Source: Pelodera strongyloides
Lineage: Eukaryota > Nematoda > Chromadorea > Rhabditida > Rhabditidae
Assembly (NCBI GenBank): GCA_036852015.1
Contig: JAANDG010000220.1
Coordinates: 60,001-124,000, forward strand
Length of the DNA: 64,000 nucleotides
Reading direction: 5' to 3'
The notes under the pieces were generated by a model. That model had not been told where the DNA came from. It did not search any database and saw only the letters and a program-made list of their open reading frames with translations. Below, one piece after another: positions 55,132 through 64,000 of this stretch (position 1 is the first letter of the stretch; the number at the start of each line of letters is the position of its first letter). The position numbers and the translations under genes were made by a program.

Positions 55132-56003
55132 AGGTTATCACTGGCTTCGACTTCACACCTTGGATTCGAAGTCGATAAAAATGGAAAGGTTGGAGTGAGG
55201 TTCACTCTTTTGTGATCGCACGACACAACGACCGGCTAAAGATTTCCGTCTGCGGGATTAATGTGTGTTGTTCTAGACCCATGTGGGTCGCTAACTACTA
55301 GCAAAAATGTACGTCGTCTCATCATTCATACCAGCAAATACCGTTACATTGTAGGAGCTATGGTACAGAAATCCTTTGTTAGCGCGATAGTGCTAACATA
55401 GTTTGGGTTTCATCTGACCCCTTCTCTTTTCGCTTTTCATTCCAAATTTTTAAGTGGAAGTTTGAAATGTCCACAGCTTGCATTCTTACTTGTCCAAAGA
55501 ACGACCGTGAGAATATACAGTGATATCAAAAGACCCTTTGAGCATGTCCTAACACAAATTATGTTTTGTGCATGGACCTCATGTATGTATAATAATTATG
55601 GCGTGCCCTACGCATGCTTGGTTCGCTATCAACTTATGTGCATACTTTCCCAATTTCAGAATTTTGTCTAGCTACATAAAGGGCTAAAATTCGTCAACAA
55701 AACATTATCTTTCATCCTGTCAACTTATCTTATTCAAAATGATAATAGCGAAAAACACCGGTGGTTGCAGATTAGACAACCTAACTATCGTACGGTGCTG
55801 CTCTACCATATGCACTCTCGCCTACAGTGTTGTTCTTTTCGTTGGTGTATCTAGAGTATTTTTTGGAAATCAAGAAAAAGATATGTGCACTATCATTTTT
55901 TTAAATTCAATCGTCGTTTTCACAGATTATTTCTTTTGGCGTTATGTGGCATAATTAATACCCGATGTATTAATTTGATTATAATTACAGGAAATCAGAC
56001 GGC
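55132..56003. other. Upstream region of the SDHAF2 gene
   Basis: No supported gene. A 71-codon hydrophobic frame (55739-55954) exists but has no further support. TAATTACAG at 55982-55990 just before the ATG could be a trans-splice (SL) acceptor. Confidence 0.4.
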
Positions 56004-56583
56004 ATGCACACTCTAGGGCCAAGGACAACGTTTCGCTTAATCAGGATCTTTCCATGCTCCAGCCGAACTCTGTCGCTTGCTCGTGAAGTAAGACTCCGTT
56101 TTTCTGTATTCAATTAGTTCCTTCAAACTGATAGTGTTTGTGTTGGAAATGAGAATTGTTTAGGAGAAAATGAGTGAGGGCGATACAAAGATGCGCGCCC
56201 GCTTGTTGTATCAGAGCAAGAAGCGCGGGATTCTCGAGAACGATATTATTCTGGGCGAGTTCGCGGAAAAGAATCTCACAACTATGAATAGGCCACTTCT
56301 CGAGCAGTACGACAAGGTAAGTAGTTAATATGTTAATTTTCCAGAAATCTTTGCGTGGGAAACAAGACGTGTGCGTTCCTCTCTTTGTGAGTAGATATTT
56401 GAATGTATTTTCCTTCTAAATTAATGTGTTCTTATTCTTTAGTTAATCAACGGAGAACATATGGAATGGGATCTCTACTACTATTTGTCCGGAAAGAAGG
56501 CCGCTCCAAAAGATATGACCAGCAGTGAGGCTTTTCGGCAACTCAAACAATATGTGGACAGCAAAAGGAACAGTCAACATTGA
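56004..56583 (+). CDS. sdhaf2: Succinate dehydrogenase assembly factor 2, mitochondrial (SDHAF2/Sdh5)
   Basis: Three exons: 56004-56087, 56164-56316, 56443-56583, GT-AG, all phase 0, 125 aa. The first exon ([20 protein letters not shown]) is basic and hydroxylated with no acidic residue until its last codon, a mitochondrial import signal. Exons 2 and 3 hold the family core: [20 protein letters not shown] and [24 protein letters not shown]2 proteins promote FAD attachment to the flavoprotein subunit of succinate dehydrogenase in the matrix. An acceptor-like TAATTACAG 13 bases before the ATG suggests a trans-spliced 5' end. It lies tail to tail with rfc-1, with 426 bp between stop codons. The ATG at 56004 is chosen because it gives the import signal. 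Confidence 0.92.
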
Positions 56584-57009
56584 GTTTCCTTCTGGGCGTA
56601 GAATTACTAGTGTATAAATTTGTTTTTCTTTCTTGAGCATTTCTGTATACGTGGAAAAAGTAGCATACACAACTTTATTTCAATACCTGAATATATTTAT
56701 AATAGAGTCCAAACAAAGGCTGAGGATCGCAGTTACCTGTAATAATAAACAAACAAAAAGAAGAGAACGCGGATGTTACAGGATGGAAATGGGATGAAAT
56801 AAAACGACGAAGGCCACAAAATACGAGAAAATTGAAAATCTACAAACAAAATAAATTCCAATCATCCTTTAGGAGCAAAGAACAACCGTCTGAAGACAAT
56901 CTCAACACACTTATAAGATGTAGCAAAAACAATGCAAATGTGGATATAATCATGATCATGAAACATACAAACAAGAAAATGTCAGTAGAATATACAAAAC
57001 TTCTAAAAT

Positions 57010-60000
57010 CTATTCTTTTCGAGAACGCCCCCGTCCACCGCGTGCTCCCCCACGTGCTCCTCCACGACTACCACGTGTTGATGGTGTTTTTGTCACCGCT
57101 GCCTTTTTGCTTCCTGGAAACAAGTTCCTTAAAAGGGGAAGGGTTCAGGGCGAGTGCCGCATTCTATGTATTAGGGTAGGTTCAGGTGGAGTACAACGAT
57201 AACGCATCCCCGTATTCCGTGGGAGTTGCAAAAAACCAACTGCTCACATAAATCCAATTTCATTTGCTCAATTGGTAGAATTAAAAAAAAAAACAGCCAC
57301 ATCACTAATTACAGTATCCTGACAACAGCAGTACGCAGTACATTTCGATAGCTCATCATTGTTAAGTACCAATACGCGAGGCGTATCAAAAAAGGATCAT
57401 TAAAGCGCTATGATACATGGTTTTGGTTTACGAAGCGTATTCTGGGAACAATAAATGCAAAAATATGTGACAGAAAGCTACATAATAGCACACGTTTCAC
57501 TCACATAACTCGTACCATGCCGCTTTAATAATAAAAAAAACATGACAATATTCAAGGGATAAATAAGGATTCACCTGCCGTAGTAGTCGTTGCCTTCTGT
57601 TCTTCTTCGTCTTCCTCTTCATCAACTTCTGGCCCCTTTTCAATCTCATTGCCCTCCTCGTCCAATTCGAGTTCGAAAGCTTAAAAAGAATGATCACGAA
57701 AGTTTAGCCTATAATCATGACGTAACAGGTAACATACGTTCTTGACTGACGAACATTACTAAGGTAGGCCCTACGTACATAAAAAATATTAAACACTAAC
57801 TAGAGCACATGTATGGAAAAGCTATACTACAAAAGTAACGTCCCTAAAATATTTCAAACGCCGCAACGAGAGTCAGGAACCGTGAAAGACTACTCTAAAT
57901 TGACCAACGACTGAGGATAAATGTACAAAAATACAACGTGACAAGAAATTATGCACCGTACCAGTATTAGCCGATGCGCCCTTCTTGCCCTTGCTAACAT
58001 CATCCAGAGCGTACGGAAGTAACCGAGACTCTTTGTTAATCGCTCGAGTTAACGCGGCCTTCGTCTACAAAAAATGGCAAACTTCAACTATGTAAATGCA
58101 AGTAAGAAAGTAAGGACTAGAAACTATTTAAAAAAGGAACACTGTAAGTATGTAAGGAACGCAGAACATGGACAATAACTACCCTAGAAATTCGGTATCT
58201 GTCAAAAAAGACGGGACCTTTAATTCTACATGCTCAAGTCAATTTGTTTGAATACAGTACCTTGCTCTGAATAGCCAGTGCCGGGTCTTTTCTTCCCGGC
58301 CAAACTGCCAATTCGGCAATTGAATCGACGTCATCGCGGATCAGACAATACTCGCACATGGTGGAAACGACGGCACTAAAACATACATGTGATAGATTTT
58401 AGTTAATCGTTATGTTTCACCTCTATCTCTATCTCGCAGTCAGTGCAATAGGGTTCGCTCTTCAATGAAACACAACACTACTGTCTTTACTATAACTGTT
58501 TTCCTTGTCTTGTGTTACAGTATATTCATGAACTGAAAACCGTATCATGCTCTTAACTGAAGAGTGCTGGTAACGAGAAGAAAGATAAATTACGGAAGGA
58601 CTTACGGGATTCCCTCATTGGCTCGATCAAGCAACGGTCTCGTAAGTAGATCTCTCCAGGCCGGTACGTAATCCATTACAACGGATGTCAGATCGGCAGT
58701 TACTCTAAAATAAAAATTTTCGAAAAAATATACAAACGTCACGTCACAGCGACACGGCGTAAGACCCAGTAATGTCTAGCTGACAAAAACTGACTGCAAA
58801 TTTGCGTGGTGAGCCAATTGCCTGGCCAAACGTGCTCTCTTGTTTGCATTGGAATTCTTTCCCAACCACTGCGGGAAACCAATCATCACACGGAGATGTC
58901 CGTTCATTTCAATGCATGGGAGGGCAGCACTCAGCATCGCCTAGAAATTATCATGTATAACAACCCTCATAATTCACATGCATCCCATCATCATAAAGAC
59001 TGTATATTTTTGTACGTTAATCGACAAAAAATAACGCACTAGAAACATAATCATTGATGTTACTAGCTTTAATATTGCAAATACTCCCAGACCGGCAGAA
59101 ACAATAAAAGTAGCCAAACCTGTTCACTAAGCAATTTCCAAGCACCACCGGATCGAATCGTTCTATCCACGATATCTCCCAGTGAAATACAATCCGAGGC
59201 ACGCGCCAGACGCTCTAGATTCTCCAGTGGACTGAAGAAAAAGAAGGATTAGATAGTATTGTATTAGATGGTAAACGGCTATACCGATATCAGAAATTAC
59301 AACGGCGCAATGTAAGGGATTGGGGCTAGCTAACAAAGATCGGACCCGCACGCCAGAATGTTTTAATGCTGTCACATACTTCGGTCCAGAGTCTGATCTC
59401 CACGTCAAGCTCCCAACAGATCATAAGCAACTAACTAACGTTCTCTGATCGTTACAAACATGCGCGTAGTTTTCTTGCACGAAGAGAGGCATGAGAGAGT
59501 AGTCGCTGAAGAACATTTCCTGTTTTTCCTGGAGACTCGTGTGACGACTGAAAAGAGCACGCGCCGCTTCGAAAGGTCCCTAAAAACCATACATTACCAG
59601 CATTACTCTATGCGGTGGATCTAGGGTCTGTGGGTTTGCTCGACGGCTCAAGCGCGGATAGGGCAGTTTCAAAACCACACGCAATAGCGCTTCAAAATCA
59701 ACTGAGCAACCAACCAGGCTAATATCCTTCTTCTCAATATGATGGTCGGGGGCGGTTGCTCTCATCTGCAGATTGTATATGGTCTGTCGTACGTCCTGAT
59801 TCGACAGCTCAATCAGTTCATCCACCTAAAAACAACTAGTTGGTGTCCAGTGCCACACTGTACCGCACCTGGATGCGCTGAATGTGAGTAACACGAAATG
59901 TTCACTGTTCGTTCTCAACGCAGCAACTTCTACTCTACAATTTCCTAAAACGAACAATGGACGGAAACGGCTACCTGCAACTAACGCTAGCTCAACACAA

Positions 60001-63000
60001 TATCATGCTCTTTCTCAGTTTCCATCAGATATCAACATCACACTTGTTACGTTCCCAATGAAATTATCTATATCACCAATTCAAGCTAACACACACAAGA
60101 CATCCACCATGTATCTCATAATAGCAAAACTACCTCTTCCTTTGTCATCTTGATCTTTTCTTGCACAGCGATGCTCATAATTCTGCCCTGAAAGACGATT
60201 TATATATAGAAAATAGGCGGTGATAGTGATCGTACTTTGTAACTGTTTATAAGTGAACAACAGAAGAATACAAAAGTTAACCATAACCTCAATTTCCAAA
60301 CCATAATTTCGTTGGATCGTTATCCAGGTATCCAGGTGCGGTTTGTAACTGTTTATAAGTGAACAACAGAAGAATACAAAAGTTAACCATAACCTCAATT
60401 TTCAAACCATAATTTCAAAAGCTAACCGTAATCAACACAGAAAACTAACCCTAATCTGTTCAACCCTCGGTTTCGGGAATCGGACATCGAAGCAATAGTT
60501 AACAAGGGTTCTCATCTTCTGATGCTGACGATCATTACAGATGCAGATGATCGGAATACGGGTGCTCTTTATCATGGCAATCAGTTCTGTCACCTGAATT
60601 TGAAATTGGGATCACGGTAACCAAAAATTACCCAACTACAAGACTCAAACGAAAGCTCTTAAGTTAATGGAGAGGGCGATAGGGCGCGAATAGCCTGTGT
60701 TTAGTGTCCGGCAACTTATAGGAGGAGACGGGGTGCAGTGCATTATCGATGTGTTTCATACACATACAAACATTTCAGTTTTGTACACGCAGGCAGCTGA
60801 GATACGTTTTCCGAACTGAGCCACGATTATCCCGAAATCGAAATATAACGATAAGGTCAATCAATAAGCATTTCAATTTCCAATATTCCAAATTACGAAA
60901 AACCTACCCCAGCCCTATCTTCGTTTCCAGACATTCCGTCCACCTCGTCCATGATCAACACATGTTTCACTTCGTTGAATGACTCTAAAAATATCAACAA
61001 TGGGTGGAGCCGAACAATCAAATATAGAAATACTGCAAGGAGGTAGAAGAGTGGTATTCAGAATGTGAACGAAAATTGAAAATTCGTGGCTTATGATCAA
61101 ACAAATATGCAGTTTGCAGTGTGAGAATCTACTATTACACACAGATGACGAGGCATAAGGCATAAGGGAGAAAAAAACTTACTTGTTTTGGCTCCAAAAT
61201 ATTCATCAATTTGATGCGATCCTGTCAGTTGAAGAACGCGCGCCTGGAATGAACAACGTGCATCTTTTGACAGTAACTCTGCATTAACTACTTAACATTC
61301 AACTAATGATTCGACAAACTTCTTCTTCGCAGGAAAACTTACCTCGAGTAACTTCTTGTTTCTCACATCCGATGCGTTCATCTCCACATAGTTGAATCCG
61401 AGTTGTTCACATGCCATCACTGCTGTTGAAGTCTTACCGATTCCTGAAAATTTGACGCAAATTAGGAAGATATACACCAGACTAAACAGACCAGTTACCA
61501 ACCGTAGTGGTAGCGATTTTTCAATATCCAAAGTAATTCATACCAGGATTTCCACTGAGCAGAACGGCCTTGAATGCCGATCCATCTTGACCGGCCATCC
61601 ACGGGGGCGGACGTGCTGTAGGTAATATACATCTTTACGATAATTGACAAAAAAAAACAAGCATATAAACAAATAACCACTGCACATGCAATACCCGACA
61701 AGAGATACACAGATCTCCATCCAAATATACCCAAAATATGATCTTCCAAGGTAACGGTTACGACAGTCTGACAATTGGAAAGCACAAATGCATAGAAAGA
61801 AACTCATACGTTTCTTGACACTCAAGCCGGCTCCCAGATTATGTTTGGGCCATTCCTTCAGCCAGTGGAGCAATTTGTTCAGTGGACTCTTGTCTCCATT
61901 CATGCCAACCAATTGTTGGAAAGTTCGTGGGCGATACTTATCTACCCAAGGGACGTTCGCCTAAATTCGCTCAACGTTTTTTTGAACAAAAAAAAACATA
62001 GAATTGAGACAGCAGGAACATGAAAATTATTAAGATCGTTCAAGTGAAATCAAGAATTAGTCAGTTTCAGTTGCCATACCATACCCGAGTGTTCATAAAA
62101 ATCAAAGTGCTTCAGCCCATAGACGTACCGATGATGATTTCAAATATAAAAAAGGAACTACCGTATCGGCTCTTGGTGCGGTGACTGATAGACTTATCGG
62201 CTTCGGAGGAGGCGAAACCTATAATATTCAAATAGTTCAGTATTCAGCAAATAATTAACCAAGCGACTTCAATTTGTAACTATTCTGCGTCACTTCTTAG
62301 GAGGACGGCACATGAGCAAATGTCTGACTATGACAATACTTCTAACTTGATGAGGGAGAATAACAAGCACGTAACCAATGGGGCAAGTAAACTTAAAATT
62401 GCAATCATTTCTAACCACAGCTTTCTTCTTCTCCGGTACGACGGGAACAGATGGCTTCTCTGTTTGTACTGGTTTCGGAGTCGACACAGGTTTACTACGA
62501 GTCTCTTGTAGTATTGCGGGCACTGAAGTTACTTCCTTCCGGGACTTTGATTTTGCAAGCGCCTAAAAACTCAGATATGAAAAAAACATCGTGCACGTGC
62601 TTGACTTTGCAGTCGCCTAAAAACTCAGATATAAAAAAAAACATCTTGCTCTTTTCAGTTAAGCGTATGGAAATTTCAAACATAGCCACAAGTCACTATC
62701 GTAAGCGCCATATTTCTACAGATCACATTACAGTGAATTCAACATACATTTTCCTTCTGCGATGGGCTTGTAGTATCAATTGATGCTTCCACTTTACCCG
62801 TCTTCTAAACTGTATCATATTAGTGATGCTCTTTATCAGTGTACACGTAGTGTACGAATGCTAAGATTATGAACATGAACTAAACATTAATACATATTCA
62901 ACGTACCTTTTTTGGTGACGATTTCTTGGCAGGGCCATTACCACCACCACCACCACCAAAGAAGTCGAGGGGGTTAATCTTCTTGAGGGATTCTAAACAA

Positions 63001-63988
63001 ATAGTTACTATTTACAGTATAAGAAACTAGAAACGTGAAAAATATAAATTTAACAACTACACACAGTTACACAGTATAATTCAAAAATACTCTTGTATTA
63101 AAGAATCGGAGACAATTCTAAAACTAACCTTTTTGCTTCTCTTGTTCGTGTGCCTTTTTCTCCTTCTTCGTCACTTTCTTCTCCTTGAATTCATCCTCGC
63201 TGTCTGTAGCAGACACCATCTACAACGTGCAAACACAAGGGGTTAAACTGTTATTCAACTACACTACAGTTATAAAAAAATACTATGCACCAATAAACTA
63301 TTCAATTTATCAACAACAGTTACAAAAAAAAACTATGCACCAGTAAACTATTCAATTTAGGCTACGATAGGTCATATTTTTCGAACCGCGCCTCCAAGTA
63401 GAGCATATTAATATTCATTCACACCGGGAAAACATCAAAATATAAAACATACATTGTCAAAAGAGCATCCTTAAAGCGAAATGCTAGCCCCTTTGGAAAA
63501 TTTGCATATGATAAGCAAATCCTATGTATCCTATGCTAATTGTGTACGATCGTCCACGGCAATCGTACAAAATTAGCATAGGATACATAGGATTTGTTTA
63601 TCATATGCAAATTTTCCAAAGGGGCTAGCATTTCGCTTTAATACACAGAAATACTTTTTAGTGCAAGGAAATTATTTCCATTCCAATAAACATAAAACAC
63701 TCACCTCCTCATCCTCATCACTTGATATGACCGGTTTGCGTTTCTTCGCTTGTTGGGTGACTGCTGGTTCTGAAATACTTATATGATTCTAAAACAACTA
63801 ATTAGACAACAGTGGTAAAGCAATGATAATCCATTACAAAGCTGTCTGGTTTAAAACCGTCACATAGCACAAATGCGCGACTATAACTCAACAATTAGCA
63901 CGTCTGTACGTCAAATAAAACACAAACCTGACTCAGTCGTTCTCTTTTTGCTATTGATATTCTTCGTAAAAGACTCCATGTCCAGCAT
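57010..63988 (-). CDS. rfc-1: Replication factor C subunit 1 (clamp loader large subunit)
   Basis: Twenty-three exons, all phases agreeing, 752 aa: 63928-63988, 63705-63769, 63129-63219, 62907-62992, 62748-62804, 62416-62562, 62162-62218, 61810-61960, 61544-61615, 61343-61443, 61183-61243, 60908-60984, 60450-60593, 60134-60187, 59715-59825, 59440-59579, 59120-59231, 58795-58940, 58606-58704, 58261-58375, 57962-58064, 57575-57679, 57010-57113. RFC1 loads PCNA at primer ends. Seen in order: lysine/acid-rich N-terminus, DFFGGGGGG, DKYRPRTFQQLVG, Walker A (LLSGNPGIGKTS, split by an intron), NASDVR, Walker B (LIMDEVDGM), CNDRQHQKMR, the RFC1 C-terminal domain (KAALTRAINKESRLLPYAL), an acidic stretch and an RGG-like tail. 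No BRCT domain is found. ATG 63988 fits (MLDMESFTKN); the window edge prevents checking further upstream. Confidence 0.93.
60236..60416. repeat. Tandem duplication in an rfc-1 intron
   Basis: Two nearly identical 75-base segments start at 60236 and 60342 (TTTGTAACTGTTTATAAGTG ...), 106 bases apart, in the intron between exons 13 and 14. Confidence 0.8.
62549..62640 (-). repeat. Duplicated 3' splice site of rfc-1 exon 6
   Basis: The acceptor and first codons of exon 6 (TTTTTAGGCGCTTGCAAA) are repeated ~50 bases upstream as TTTTTAGGCGACTGCAAA, with the AT-rich tract before it. Use of the upstream copy meets an in-frame stop (..AGTTTTTAG). Confidence 0.7.
63270..63360. repeat. Short tandem duplication in an rfc-1 intron
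   Basis: Two copies of an ACTATGCACCA(A/G)TAAACTATTCAATTTA segment with flanking ACAGTTA..AAAAA, about 50 bases each, in intron 2. Confidence 0.6.
63471..63641. repeat. TTAA-flanked near-perfect palindromic MITE in rfc-1 intron 2
   Basis: TTAAAGCGAAATGCTAGCCC at the left and its inverse at the right. Arms are about 75 bases and almost perfect, with a small central loop around TACGATCGTCC. The intact arms suggest recent insertion. Confidence 0.85.
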
Positions 63989-64000
63989 ACTGACTTCTGC

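Noticed and set aside
55739..55954. 71-codon hydrophobic frame upstream of the SDHAF2 gene as a separate gene
   Set aside because: Plausible length but no supporting motif, splice structure or second copy; left within the spacer description.
56004..63988. SDHAF2 and rfc-1 as an operon
   Set aside because: They are on opposite strands and converge, so a shared operon is impossible.

Overview
The window looks like a nematode (Caenorhabditis-like) chromosome arm. It is AT-rich, with short introns ending mostly in TTTCAG or TTTTAG. It carries a cluster of nematode-type Str-superfamily chemoreceptors and a dense load of TTAA-flanked palindromic repeats. All gene models were built by eye from conserved exons, splice sites and phase bookkeeping; no database was searched.

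Layout. 1-2.6 kb is a very long imperfect GCTC/CT microsatellite. 2.9-7.4 kb is a frameshifted CR1-like LINE that meets another LINE fragment tail to tail. 8.3-18 kb holds three minus-strand paralogues of an unrecognised small secreted protein: one complete (15.5-18.0 kb, 194 aa), one nearly complete (10.1-13.2 kb) and one reduced to two exons (8.3-8.6 kb). Their introns and spacers hold MITEs and two copies of a structured, hammerhead-like RNA motif (14.34 and 17.32 kb). 19.3-21.1 kb is a short non-autonomous LTR element. 21.7-34.9 kb holds three chemoreceptor loci (one apparently intact, 367 aa; two decayed), a Tc1/Tc3-like transposon and many palindromic MITEs.

34.9-55 kb is accessory. A roughly 9.5 kb insertion (about 36.17-45.73 kb) splits a set of repeated exons. 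It encodes a seven-exon protein whose layout resembles the C-terminal half of EnSpm/CACTA-type transposases, an unrecognised eight-exon gene and a C2H2 zinc-finger minigene with its own inverted ends. Next to it is a 1.53 kb fold-back element with TTA target duplications that carries a tRNA-like sequence in each arm. Further inverted repeats lie at 51.3 and 54.4-55.0 kb.

55.9-64 kb is conserved housekeeping sequence. A three-exon SDHAF2 homologue (plus strand, 125 aa) lies tail to tail with replication factor C subunit 1 (minus strand, 23 exons traced, 752 aa). In this RFC1 model no BRCT domain is found before the AAA+ module.
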